DNA of 37,706 nt from Gelatoporia subvermispora B (lineage: Eukaryota; Basidiomycota; Agaricomycetes; Polyporales; Gelatoporiaceae): positions 286,554 to 324,259 of the forward strand of contig KB445816.1 in assembly GCA_000320605.2 (NCBI GenBank). The letters are read 5' to 3'. This document shows positions 21,421 through 33,843 of this stretch, piece by piece. Both the position numbers and the translations under genes were made by a program. Within the stretch, counting starts at the first letter, position 1. Each line of letters begins with the position of its first letter. The notes beneath the pieces were generated by a model, which worked only from the letters and a program-made list of their open reading frames with translations, searched no databases and was not told the DNA's origin.

Positions 21421-24400
21421 GGTAGTCGAGAGACTAGGCTACTGCGACCCTTAGGCAGGTCAAAGTAGTAGAGGGGTAGTCAACCGTGGAGGTTATGTCG
21501 ACGTGGGGGATTGACGGCGTCGAAGCCTGAGCACTGCGCTTTTACGCTGTCGGAGCATGCTTAGCGGGGAGGACCGGGGGGTCAGTGAGTGAGGTGACAC
21601 GTACCAAACGTAGAGAATACCCTTGCGTGTTCTTGGGTCTGGGCGACATGTTCGGAGCTGTCGGGAGGATCCCAGCAGCGGCAACAGATAATATTTGATG
21701 CCACCGCGGTCTGAGCGGTCCTGTCGCTAGTGGAGGCACAGTGAGCGCTGCAGAGCTCTATGAAAAAGAACAGTTGCGCTGTGTTGATGAACGTTATACG
21801 GAGCAGATGGCCGAGTGCTCGCCGCGCTGAAGACTATGAAGTCTTCTTCGACACGGGCGCAGAAAACGTCCAATTATTAGCTATGATCCTGGACGGTACG
21901 TTATCAGCTCATGCTCACCAGAACATTGGGTCTCTGCCACAATCATAGCATGCCCAATACAGCCTATTCCAGCCCGCCTTAGTATATGTGACTCAACAAA
22001 ACGACCGATATTGAACGCCAGCGTGTAAAATGGCTCGGGATTGCCCTGGCCTGACGTCTCTGTACTTGGAGGCCTTGTAGCAAACGCCTTGGTAATGGAG
22101 TGCGGAGATGATATGACTGCGAGCGGAAGTGTAAAAGAGTCGGGATGCAGTGGAAGTGGACGCGGGCCCTGTAGTGTCCGAGAGGAAGTAGCGGGATGCG
22201 GCACAACTTCAGAGAGCCAATCGTTGAGCGCGTGTGCTGTTGTAGCAGTGCCGAGTACGACCAGTCAGAGGAGACCACGATTGGACAAACAAGAAGATGC
22301 GGCGCACCTCTAGCAAGGCAGGCTCGTCTGCCCTGATGCCCGTCCATACAGCCCTGATGACGACAGCACGTCTGGCGCATCCAAGCGTCCCCCCGTGCGG
22401 TCTTGAGATGACGAAGTGTAGGGCCGTTGGAGTGACGACGTGCGCGCGCTGGCTTCGAGAGGAGTCCTCGCTCTGATCGTGTGTTGCTCGTATTAATAGA
22501 AGGTACGTCTGAGTGTCTAGCACAGCAACAGACTTGCCTGTGCTGCTCAACCGTCTGTAGTGCAGTGCTTCGGGTGCACTCAGGGGATGCGCCGCCAATC
22601 ACGTGCGTCCGATGCCGATATTCAGGGCAGGCATTCTCGCGCTTGGGCCTTCCTCTGCCTGGTGGACGTTCGCAGCTCTGTCGGGCAGTGAGCTCGCCGA
22701 GTTGCCTATTCTCTCGCTTCTTCATTATTCTTTATAACAAGCTATAAAAGCTATAATCAGTCCCAAATAATGTCTACGGCACCCCACATTTTCGTCTGCG
22801 GTCTTGGGAGTCCAGATGGCCGACTCTAGCTTCTCGCCCACTGCAGGGAACCTCAATCTTTGGCGCTTTACTACAGCCGCCGCCGTGGACCTCTGCGGAA
22901 CACCCACCAATGTACTACAGCACCTGTACGAACACCTCCATTGACAGACTGGATCCCGACGACACTGGAGGGTTGACCCGACGAGCGCTTTGAATCCGGT
23001 GATGTGCGACTGCCTGGCAAGCACGCTCTAGGTGAATAATCTAGTTCAGTCTTAGTTCTCCATGTCGATCTCACGGCTACCTACTCCGTTCTCCTTTTGT
23101 TCCAACGGAGTGGTCGAATGTCTAATGGCGAGGCAGGCTGTCAGCCCGGATACGGAATACTTCTTTCGTCTCGACCGCGCCGCTCAGATCCATCCACCGT
23201 GTGTTCCTTGAGGATGTAGTGTTGTCTCTCGTCGGAAGATCACAGAAACCGCTACACAGCTGCTTATGGATCCCATAACTCACCTCTCACCCCTAGAGCG
23301 CTCCCCAGATTCACGACTACAAGCTGGCGCATGTCGTGTGCGGACTCACATTCGCATACCGAGTCTAAATGTGCGCAACTCTATCAGCTGGATTGTCCCC
23401 ATCTCGACGTTCTCGCCCCTTGTACGCCATATCCTCTCACGGGACATACCTTCCCGCGCCTCCCTGACCGCTCCCGGTGGTTCAACATTTCTTGGAAGCC
23501 CTGGAGAAGCACAGGTCCTCAGTGGGACATACGAGAGTACTGCGTATGTCCGTAGACACCGGACGATTGCCAAGAATCGACTGTCAGCACAATTCTCTGT
23601 TTTCGGCACCGGCGAAGGACCTTACCCTTTGCGCCCGCCTCAGTCCGAGCAGGGTTTATTCGGACTCCATGTTCTGATACAATGACTATCTGGTACGTCT
23701 AGTCACTCACGCTAATTGCGGAGAAACGCGACTAATCGCAGGACGAACCAGCTCATACCATAGTGACCCTACTCTCGTCAGCTAGTCACTCCACGCGCTG
23801 CTCTCCTTTGCGACCCACCGCCGCACCACACTTGTCTCCATGCGCAGCCGTACGTCCCAATTTCCCTTTCTGCGCATAACGCACCAGCCGATCCGACCGC
23901 ATATACTCTAGACCCCAAGGACATCCAGAGGACATCCGTCATCTACGTGGAGCTGACGCGGCATGGGCGGACCCTCGAGACTCGTAGCTCCGCCCGCCGC
24001 TGTCTGATGTGGCGCACCCATCCTGCCCGTCCCCACTTCCGGCCTCGGCGCCGCATTGCGTGTACTCAGGCCAGCACCGCTGCACCATTGTATCGCCAAA
24101 CGAGAATGCGCAGTCTCATGATACATATGGCTTGTCTTTTGCATGCGGCGCGCTGCGCTCCGTCCGTATCGGCGCATGTAGTTGCCTCATTCAATCAGAG
24201 TAGGGATATCTTACCATCTGCTTCGGTATGCTCGACCAGGATTACGATCACTATTCCGAGAGCGGGTGCGGAGATATGAGGTTTTGAAGACCTCGGTCAT
24301 GACACCGGGAGGCGTCTGCGATGATGTGTATGACTGTTCGCTGTAATTTACATACCAAAATGTATAGTAAAGCTCGAATCTCGGGGACGCAATCGATGAG

Positions 24401-24450
24401 AAGTCAGACCAGCGGGGCTAGGACGTACTTGTAGTGTACCAGCAGACCCT
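21421..24450. other. No recognised gene
   Basis: About 3 kb without a frame I can assign. Open frames on both strands are short (at most 248 codons, minus 21979-22725) and read as Arg/Ser/His-rich noise. I looked for transposase, reverse transcriptase, helicase, tRNA and rRNA signatures and saw none. Confidence 0.5.
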
Positions 24451-24489
24451 TTGTGCTGCTCAACGCGCCTTCGACACGGTCTAGTGCTG

Positions 24490-25135
24490 TGGGCAGAGTT
24501 CCGCGGCGTCTATTCTGCCATATGCCAGGGAAATATGGCAATTGCCACCGTGGCAGAAACAGACAAAAGTCTGGTGGGCTATATCTTTACGTCTCATTGT
24601 GACTACAAGCTATACAGACTGTGCGGGCATAAGCGTGGCGCCCCCATCTGCCTGTACTCCGTCTGTGCCACGCCGGCGCACCGAAGAAGGGGTGTCGCGC
24701 TGAGCTTGCGGAGAGAGTACGTCGCGCGGCTGCAGATGGCGGCGCACGAGGGCGCGGGCTACGAGCGGATCTTCCTCATCGCATACAAGAAGCTGCGGAG
24801 GCTGTATGAGAAGGCCGGGTTCGAGCGGGTCGGGCTGAGCCCCCTCGCGCATGTCTCGCGGCCGTGGACCCAAATGCGGAGGACTCTCGCATCGCAATCG
24901 CTTGCCCCGCCGCCCCCTGCAGCGGCTCCGGCCGACCTGTGGGGGGGCTCTGCAACGGTCGTCGCCGCGGCCGAGGCCAAAGGCACAGCTGCTACCGTCT
25001 TTCGCCAACGGTGCCCAGGATCTAAACGCGGACTCGGGTGGCGCTCGGACAAATACGACCTGCTGTACTCCGAGAAGGTTGCGGCAGCGTGATCTTGAAG
25101 GACGGCGTCGCGACGGTCGTCGAACGCGAGAGCGT
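24490..25135 (+). pseudogene. GNAT acetyltransferase with start of an Mss4-like domain, truncated
   Basis: The GNAT core is clear: LVGYIFTS, then ICLYSVCATPAHRRRGVALS (the acetyl-CoA-binding R/Q-x-x-G-x-A pattern is RRRGVA), REYVARL, YERIFLIAYKKLRRLYEKAG and HVSRPWTQMRRTL. This resembles fungal serotonin/arylalkylamine N-acetyltransferase-like proteins. Downstream, in a shifted frame, GCGSVILKDGVATVVERESV matches the Cys-containing start of the Mss4-like domain that follows this GNAT in agaricomycete proteins. Coding similarity then stops at about 25135, so the second half of the Mss4-like domain is missing. The N-terminus is also short. The fusion architecture is from memory and should be checked. 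Confidence 0.7.
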
Positions 25136-28100
25136 CGGTCTGGAGCCTAGTAGTATCCGATATGTAGTACGATCAACTCAGCATTCTTGGTAGTCGAGTG
25201 AAGACCTCTGTTGGCCTCGTATATATGTATGGAGAATCTCAAGGCATAGTTCTCACCATCTGACGTGTGTAACCAGGTAATCGATGCAGCAAGCCGCAAG
25301 CAGTCCGGTTCTCTAAGGGGTCGTACCTATTCCGGCGACCAAACAATGCATCGTATAAAACAGCATTTCCCCTCTCCATACTCACCGCTGCACAGCATGG
25401 ACTGCGCCACGAGCCTGCCATGAGGTGATGACACGGTGTCATACACAGCACGCAGGCATGGCCTTACTCTGGAAATGGGACGTCCCAGCCCGCGATGCTG
25501 CATCGCAAATGTGTAGATGTGAGGATATCTTGTCTGGAGATCAAGGCACTTACACAGAGTGCAAATGTGCGATCCTCGACAAGCTATGTTTGCGGGCGGG
25601 CTGTATGCGCGTCCAAACCATCGAGAAGCAGCCGACAGGACACTGCAGAAAGCAAATGTTATCTAGAGCTTCACGGTATACGAAGCACCGCGTTAATGCC
25701 AGTTGAGATGTTAGAGGTCTGGAGTGCATACAGACACAGGTCGTACACCTCGGTCTGCATGTTGATGGGCCCGAGGATGGTCCTTCAGCTTTTACGGCAT
25801 CGAAATAGCCGGTGAGAGAACGTACCGCGTTTGAGCCCGTCTTCCAGCTCAACCAGAGCTTCGTGGCACTCCCTTTAGTTCTCGGAGCATATTTCGGAGG
25901 TCAGCAGCCCGGTCGTCTCCGGATTCCGCCAGGAGTACATGTCCTGAATGGCAAGAGGACACACCGATCCTCTAACTGGGGGCAGCAATTCGGAAAACAA
26001 TCAACCCATCAATGAGGATTATGAAAACCAATGCGACTTCATTACTCCCAAAACACGCCGAGCAACGGTATCGCACAAATCCTTGACCTCACTGGTCTTG
26101 TACGGCCTGATTTGCAACCTGATGCTCTTCGAGCCTACGCGTCGAAGGTAGGCGTGATGACCAGCAGGTGAGAGGTGTGTATGTGGGACTACACTGTCAG
26201 CCATCAGGTCTACGATCGGCAAACCATGTGTCTCACCACATGGACACTCATTGCGGCCATCGGTGAGCTCCAAGCAATAGCAAAAACAATGCGACGTCAG
26301 CACTAAAAACATAATGGCAGGCAGTAATGGACCCAGTGTATCTTCGAGGTTGGCAACGAGGTAACGAAGAGGCAGGCGCAGCGTGGTAGAATCAAGGTAG
26401 ACGTGAGAGAGCTGACCATCACGTCTTGCACGCACAAAACTGGGCACGCGGTAGCACGCCCGGATCCCATAGTGCAGGGGTGTATATAGCGACAGGCACC
26501 AGGAGCTACACAGGAATCCAGAGGGAAACGTCCCATGGCAGGAAGCTGGAAGATGGACGAGCACGTGGTCACCGGCACCAGACGCTGGCATGACAGCGCT
26601 CAGAGGACGCGATCGTCTCCAGAAGCGCGCGGACGACCGCAACCGTATTTGCGTCCACCCCTCGGACATACTGCTTTGACATCGCTCTCTCAGCTCTCTC
26701 TCAGCAGGCGCCGCATAGAACTGGCAGCGCGATCGACTTGACAGAAGCAGACGCGTCCGCGTCAGACCTGGTAACGGGGCCAACTTGTCGACTCTCGCTC
26801 GAAGCTGCGGAGGAGAACCTGGTCTAGATGCGACTATCGCCACAAGGGAATCCTCTTCTATATTCTCGCTGACGATGTTCGTAAGTGGCGCGTATGCGTC
26901 GTCGTGATCTCTTCGTCGCCATTATTCTACCGATTGCCATCTCCCCAGTGCTATCACTGGCCCCCGACATCTCTGCAACACCAGACCGCTCCTGCCGCCA
27001 AATTTGCGGCATGGCTGAGGATCGGAGGATACGGACTCCCGAGGCATGGAGATCCGGACAGACTTGAGAGCGTCAGTAAGGATGGTCTTTGGATGGTGAG
27101 GTATGTACATTCCTCGAGACTATTTCAGAGATTCGAGATTGGCGTGTGAATGTTATGGCGTATGGTGAGCACGTACATTTTGCCAGTGATTGCGTACTAC
27201 ACTGCTTCCTCGATGGACTTGGTCTGCCCACAGGCGAAGTGCACTCGCGACCATCCTTTTTTCCCCGATTACCTCCGAGGCGCAATAGTTCCAGCGGCCA
27301 ACAACCTCGGCTTCATTGTCGCATGGGATCACGCATGACATTTTCTCGAGTGCAAGAACACCGGTTCTTCTTGTTACCAAGCTACGATGCACGGCCACAA
27401 TGACTTGTCATCAAGTCGGTGAAGAGGGCCATCTGGATGCGTCAGTCGTACGGCAGGTATGCGATATTCCTGCCGTTCAGAATCATTGTCATCGCTGATG
27501 TCATTCCTGTGTAGTGGGTCCTCACCGCGCTTGTGGACGTTCTCCGATTACGTGTCCGTACCCGGTGCATCTGGGCTCGTCTGCAGCGTTGTCCCGCAGA
27601 ATACACTTTTCTTCAACGGTCAAGCCTGACTTCCATCACTTCTTGTCTGCCACCTCCCAAATTACGTCGCTCATCGCACATTCTCTGACTCACATCGTAT
27701 ATCTGAACGATAGAGGTTGACCGATGCAGGTCGCAGATCTGGTGCTGAGTCCATCCCCGTACGGTGATCGTCTGCCGGGACGCCCTGCCTCAAGCACTAC
27801 AACAGTCGGGTATCGGATCATGCTCACCACAGATCAATGGCGGCGCATATATCCCCTGTTCCGGCTCTATGCCCCCTCATTTATCATAACAGCCGTGCAC
27901 ACGTCAAGTTCTCTGAACTTGAAGGGATGCTCTCTCACCACTGGCCACAATTATTCGCCTGATAAGTCTGGTAATCACCTGCGAAAGCCCAAGTTATCAT
28001 CTGGTTGGTGGGCACATTGCACAGCTACCTTGTATTCTCAGTAATAGCACCCCAAGCAGAGAACGAATCGCTCTTTCAACATGCGTTTTGGGTGATAGAC

Positions 28101-31100
28101 GCAGGCCACAGGGATATGGGACCCGGAAGAACCCATGCGGTTCCCTCTCCTCGCCCCTGGTCGCTTAGCGTCACGTACCGTTTACAAATGATGGCGTTCT
28201 TCAGGAGCTCACGCAGCGGTGGGTATTCGCGTTAGAGGTAAAGTGATTAGCAGATCAGCGATGATGACAAGATACATCGAGAGCCAGGTCCAGGCGAGGG
28301 GAGGTGGAGATGTTTCGTGGGAGTCGCTCCTGTGCCAGAGTTGTTTGTCCAGAACCAGACACATCTTCTATGTGCTATGTATATTGGCCGCTATCAGATA
28401 GGGGTAGCGAGTCCAAGGGGGGTCAGGACGAATGGCAAGCAACCGGTGACCAATGAGTACGCGAGCGGCGAGAGAGGAGTAGGAGTTTTGCTGACATCCT
28501 GTACTGTCGCCTGAAGCGCAGACACACCATAGAGAAGAGAACGTGCCAGAGAGCGCATCCATCGCTGTCTCTTCCAGGGTAGAAAATGCGCGAGTGGGCC
28601 CGGGAGCGCCCATCCGGCATCTCCCGATGGTTGCGCACGATCGGATCTCATCCAGATGCATGACGAGCGACGTCACTCCCTCCTCTTTGCCTACCTGCCC
28701 CGGGCGACCCTGCGGTTCCGAGTCCATTTGGATGAAGGAAATCATCGCGGAGCGTTCCATTTCTGCTTCCTTCTTCCTGATGCTCATCACAATTACGAGG
28801 TGCTGTATCTTTGCTTCTCGGGATCTCTCGGAGCCTTGACACTTGTTACCGTCTCCATTTGTTGTCTGCTGAGGCCCACTCCTAGATCTCCTGCTGCCTA
28901 GCGCGTATGTGCACTTCATATTAGCGCAACACTCTAATCGGACCTTCCCTGGTGTCAACCTGGAGGACATTGACAAGCGTCACTTCGAGATGCGTCCAAC
29001 CGTGCTAACACATCGTGTTCTCCAGTGTGTATATGTGAAGTCGTAGCGCTCCATAGGTTACCAATACCTCAGCATGCCGGAGACGGGTATGGAAAACAAA
29101 AGACTGGCATACAAGATACAATATGATATGGACTGTGCGAGCGCGAGAGGGTCTCGCAAGGGCTAGGTTCATGTTTCTTACTTGTGCGTGCGCTCTATTT
29201 TCCTCGTCATGGGTGGTTGCCACCGAGGCAGCTAGGAACAGAGCCTGCATCCGTAGCGGATTCATGCCTTTGCTTTCCGGACACCAATATCCCTGAAGCC
29301 GACGAACGCGGAGTTATCAACGAGGTGTCTGGTCCCACCAACGATTGAGGCGCCCGGGAAATAGACGACACAGCCTGCAATGTCTCTGAACCTCCTGGTT
29401 GGACGACCACGTTCTGGTGGACGCTCAAAGGTGAGACGTTTCCGTCCAGGCTTGCACGGCTGATCTGTCTCGTTGCAGGCGGCCAAATGAGTTGGAACTG
29501 TCTGACGCGACTATTTCAACGCAGAAAAATTGAACGTAGATAGTCACAGGTCCTACAGTTCTGTTCATTCGCACAGCTCATATGCATAGCTGCAGCCCGT
29601 TAATTGAGCCTCATTGTCCGATGCATTTGTTTCGGCGTAGGCCAATTTGAGCCTGTGTCTCTATAAAGTCATGCGCCATTTTCTGCGACCCCGCCCTCCA
29701 GAATCTGATCCTTCATGGCGGAGTGCAGGAGAGTCTGCCATATGTACAGCAGATCTACGAGGGCTAGAATAGCGGAGATTTTGGCTGACACGCCCGGCCA
29801 ACGTCTGTGGTGTATCAGTGTCATACAAGCACTGGTAGAGTCTTGCCCCGCCGAATGAGATCTTTTGTAAACATATAAGCCACAAAAATGCTCCGGTGGA
29901 TGGCGGAACTCATGGACGGTCGCACCAGGGGTATTCCATGTCCGATCCGGCCTGTATCTGGCTGCGGCGCAGCATCCCCTCATCTCTCTCGGTCACACGA
30001 CCGGACCAGGATGACCACCAAATGGGGATTGACCAGGCAGATGGGTTGCTAAGGGCAATGGGAGAGTTAGTCCGAAGCTTCGCTACATACCAGTCATGAG
30101 AGACAACGTACGGAAGCCGGTGATCCACATTGTAGTGAAGAGAAAGACATGCACCTCCGGAGATTGTACACTTCGGATCTCGGCATAGGACCCACGGTCG
30201 ACCATCATACACGAAAGAAAACGGAAACGGAGGGAGTTACAATCCAGGTCACCAGAGGATCATGAAGGACATATCCGTGTGTATAGGCCGCGTGTCGACG
30301 GGTCCTGCCAAAACCAGCCTGTAAAGCAGCTCAATGTCAGTGGATAAATTGCAGGACTTGTCACATACCGCGGATGGCTCCTCACTTATTAGGATCCGTA
30401 GCAGCTCACCTTGGAATGCCTGAGGGCAGGACCTGTGTGTACGTATGACTATGGTGTTCGGAGTGGAGGGCGGCCGGAAGCGAACTTGCCGAGAGGTGCA
30501 TTGTCGGCACTGAAGCTTGCAAGCTGCCGATCATGCAGTGACATCTGAGAGATAGGATAGCCTCGGACACCAGGAGGAGCGCAAGGAGACAGACGAAGAC
30601 TTTGGCGTTGCAGCCAGCAAGGCGAGATCGTAAGGACGCGATCGCCAGACAGGCGCGCAAACGATCTCTGTCTATCTCCTGCACAACCGCGGTCGCTCCA
30701 TCGACTGTGATCGACACTTTTGCTCTCATGACACCTCCAGTTCACCCCTTGGCTTTCGATATTAAGGCCTCTCTCACCCCGCTACTTCTGCGATTGGTCC
30801 GATATCAGCGAGCCCGCAAAACACGGAAGCCTCCGACAACACGTCCCCAAGCCAGTGGGGATGGGGAGGATAGACGTGATTGGTTTGGCTTTGCTAGAGG
30901 TATGTGATGCTCTAGTCTACGACACACTTTCTATCGTGCTAAGCATACTCCGAGAACACCCACGGGCACCGTGGTCTGCCTGACACGTCGAAGCAGAGGC
31001 AAGCACACTGGTACGCCTGGCAATAGGCTGTCCGACGTATTTCAGACCATTGACCAGCCTCCTCCTGTCGTTTATACCGCAGTCATCCCGTGATACTGCG

Positions 31101-31327
31101 TCTAGAGCCGCTTGGTCGCGACGCCATACGCATAGCATTCAAAGTCGATAGGCACTCGTGTTGAACAACATTGATGAATAATTATAGTGAGCATTGTCCA
31201 AACACCTTAGAACGCTGCAACCCGAGCTCAACATGAACTATGCATACAGGTGATCCTCCTGTCCCTACTACCTCAACCACCAACGTCCGCCTGACGTATT
31301 TTGCGCGCATATGTTGCACAATTGTGG
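25136..31327. other. No recognised gene
   Basis: Over 6 kb with only short open frames. The minus frame 26019-26843 (274 codons) contains a hydrophobic run (LLPAIMFLVLTSHCFCYCL) but no family I recognise. At about 29670-30210 (minus) patches such as HDWYVAKLRTNSPIALSNP and SAKISAILALVDLLYIW hint at a decayed multi-pass membrane protein, but no continuous gene can be drawn. The plus frames around 26900-27150 and 27720-28050 are also unassigned. Confidence 0.5.
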
Positions 31328-31745
31328 CCATCAACCCTATTTCACTGCGCGGATTCACACCAAAGAACGAACTCGTCGCTCACGAGGATGTTATCTTCGG
31401 TCCCAACGGCGCCGACGACGACGATTTTGAGCTTCCAGAGAAAATGAGCCATTCCTTGAGAATAAGTCCCTCGAGACCGAGATGACCGCCGATGCGATTG
31501 CGCTCTGGTGGGCACCCGAGCCCTACAGCCGACGATCAGGACGTATACGCCGTGCTCAAGACATTCCTCTCGTCAAGAACTGGTACCTCGAGCACTGCCC
31601 ACCTGGTCAGCCCGTGAAGGTCCGCGTGTCCTATCAGAACCTGCTCAAGTGCTACGTCTTGAACGAGCTCCATACACGCCCGGAGAAGTCGATGACGAAG
31701 AAGAAGCTCTTCCGGCAGCTGAAGTCCTGTGTCGTCGACCGCGAC
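31328..31745 (+). pseudogene. PRP8: PRP8 fragment from the N-terminal half
   Basis: A second PRP8 piece, lying N-terminal to the part present at 3651-7668 and on the opposite strand. It reads [35 protein letters not shown], then after a 1-base deletion at about 31447 [83 protein letters not shown] and LFRQLK. Similarity ends at about 31745. The N-terminal region before INPIS is absent, as is the stretch (roughly a hundred residues) between this piece and the start of the other copy. The two could be halves of one broken copy. Confidence 0.88.
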
Positions 31746-31835
31746 GCTCTCCGCCCCGTCGTCCCCGAGATTGAAGGCTCTTTCTCGCGATATCCTAAGG
31801 AAGCTATTTAGGTACCGCCGAGGATCTGCACTCAC

Positions 31836-32450
31836 TGTATCGCCAAGTCCCGGAGAGATCAGACCATTGCTAGTTAACTTGGAATCGACCGCCGCGGCCC
31901 AAATCTTCAACAGCCTCGGGTTACTTCAATAAATCTGCAGAACAAGTCTGTCACTCACCTCCAGCCCCGGGTATCCGAGTGGACACGATCGAGACCTTCC
32001 TGCGATGCTGGAACACATAGAAGCTTGATGTGCGCCACTGGATAGTGAGTGTCAGCGGCGGCAGTAGATGGCACAGTTGCTCTGCTCACGTGGAATGCCC
32101 CATTCATGCACCATGTTCAGCACAGCACAGGTAGTGCCACCAGTAGCAATAAGCAGATACAGGAGGAAGACCATGTCCACCATCGGCACCGGAGGAAGCT
32201 TGGAGTAGTCTGGAGTTGCAAGTGTTAGCCATTGCCGTTCATGCACCGCAATGCAGCACGTACGCTCCGCAGGCTGCAGGGAGATCTTCTCTCGGTAGAT
32301 GCCCAAGTGGTATACAGGTGCAACACTGCCGTACTCGAGCATCACTACTTGCTTCGATATCGCAGACAGGCGGACGGTCTACTCACGGGAACAAGCTCAG
32401 GAGTGCATCAGTCATACCAAGGCCAGCTCGCAGAATGGGTAAACCTGATC
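31836..32450 (-). pseudogene. Uracil phosphoribosyltransferase (Upp type), C-terminal part, broken
   Basis: This enzyme makes UMP from uracil and PRPP in pyrimidine salvage. Reading leftward: ILRAGLGMTDALLSLFP, an intron, YGSVAPVYHLGIYREKISLQP, an intron, DYSKLPPVPMVDMVFLL, IATGGTTCAVLN, an intron, IKLLCVPASQEGL, and WAAAVDSKL with GLISPGLGDT at 31836-31865, followed by a splice-donor-like GTGAGT. The N-terminal half and the last exon are missing. The PRPP loop, normally D-P-x-x-A-T-G-G, reads Y-L-L-I-A-T-G-G, so its conserved Asp is lost. The fragment faces the PRP8 piece tail to tail, with about 90 bases between them. Confidence 0.82.
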
Positions 32451-33843
32451 CTGGGCTTGATCCTGGAACCGGTGAGCGGCCCTATTGGCGTTTACTGCCA
32501 TGAATACGAAGTAAACCCCTCAGGCCGAGCCACCACGAAGAGTGCTAGGGGTAGCGCTCACCCCACTGAATATCTCTTCCTCCAAATCACGGTTTGCCTC
32601 AATGCACGAGTATGAGATGAGACTAATGTCATGGAAACCCTGGCGCGCTCGAATCAGCTACGTGTCTCGGGAATAGGAGATGGCTCGGACGTACCTCGCG
32701 GAACGCCTTCGCGGTGGTTGTTGTCCATTGTAGTAAGCTGAACGAGCCTTGGCTCGGGTGAGATCCGTGGCGCCTGAAGGTGGCAGCGGGGCAGCCTGTA
32801 ACACGCGTCGTCTCGACGGGTGGGCACGCCGTAGGCAGTGCGACGGAAGGGCGTCAAAGTGCTGAGAGGTAGCTGAGTGAGAGCCTCCGCTGTAGCGAAT
32901 CCGCTGTAGCGAGTACTTGCTGCGCTACGGTGCATGGCTGTGCCTGACACGCCGCACCGGGCACGATGGCGAATCCGAGCTGCAGAAGCTGACGGGCACA
33001 CGTTACACGTTCGAGATGCTCGTTGAGACTCGTATATCTGGTGGGCGTACCTGGCAGGTCCGGAGAGTGCGTTGAACGCGGCACAGTGCGTGCAGTGGTT
33101 GTGTTAGGCCAGATACCGCCGCGCAACGATCGCTGACGGGAAGCGGTCTCCTGAAAATAGGTTGGCAGCCAGTGATCGCAGCACCATGAAGGCGGATTAG
33201 TGGGTATGCGGGACAAGGTCTAGCGTAGAATGTTCATATACATCTATGAATGCGAAAACAGCCCTGAACATTCTCACCGAACACGAGATACTGCCTACGA
33301 CCATAGTGCGCAGCCCATGGTTGTGTTCTATGTTGAACATATTGCGGCTGCTGGTTCAGTTGAAGTAGGCACGGACGCGGCAGCGACGAGTCCATGATCG
33401 CAAGCTGAGGGGATCGCCATCAGCGACAGTTCGCGGCAGGTGGGAAGCTGGACATGGGCCCGCAATGCCCTGCGCTGAGCGGTGTACAAAGTCCATCGTA
33501 GCGCCCCTTGCCCTAACACCGGAGGAACGGGGAGGCGAAGGGATAGTTGACGGGCGCCAATGGCGAAGAGCCACCGAGAACAAATATTTGCTCCCTAGGC
33601 CTCAGGATATGATAGAGGGCATCTTAGGTGCCTGCTAGAGAAGGTGTTGCTGGTATAAAGGCTAAAGCGTGTCTTGTTATTCTGACTTGGATGACGCCTT
33701 GCTGTGGGTTCGATTCTGCTTCGGTGGAATTTTCATACCCACGCGGACTCCTTACTTTTTCCTTCACGAAAGTCTTCACTCTGTGCTCGTGCATAGTAAG
33801 TCCAGAGGCAGCTCGTCACCGAGCCTTAGAGAAGTCAGGACAG
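32451..33843. other. No recognised gene; trace related to 9455-9600
   Basis: Mostly unassigned. On the minus strand at about 33040-33180 a frame reads YFQETASRQRSLRGGIWPNT. Its DNA resembles the minus strand at 9455-9600 (shared blocks GGAGACCGC and ATCTGGCCTA, similar spacing). I could not extend the transporter's N-terminal exons into 33230-33843. Confidence 0.4.

Noticed and set aside
26019..26843. 274-codon minus ORF
   Set aside because: Composition is Arg/Ser/Cys-rich noise apart from one hydrophobic stretch; no family, start context or introns support it.
29669..30212. Decayed multi-pass membrane protein on the minus strand (DUF6534-like impression)
   Set aside because: Only scattered patches look right; frames change often and no conserved motif anchors the call.
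33650..33730. tRNA-like B box (GGTTCGATTCT at about 33708) with a possible A box about 60 bases upstream
   Set aside because: I could not pair an acceptor stem or anticodon arm, and the last B-box base departs from consensus.
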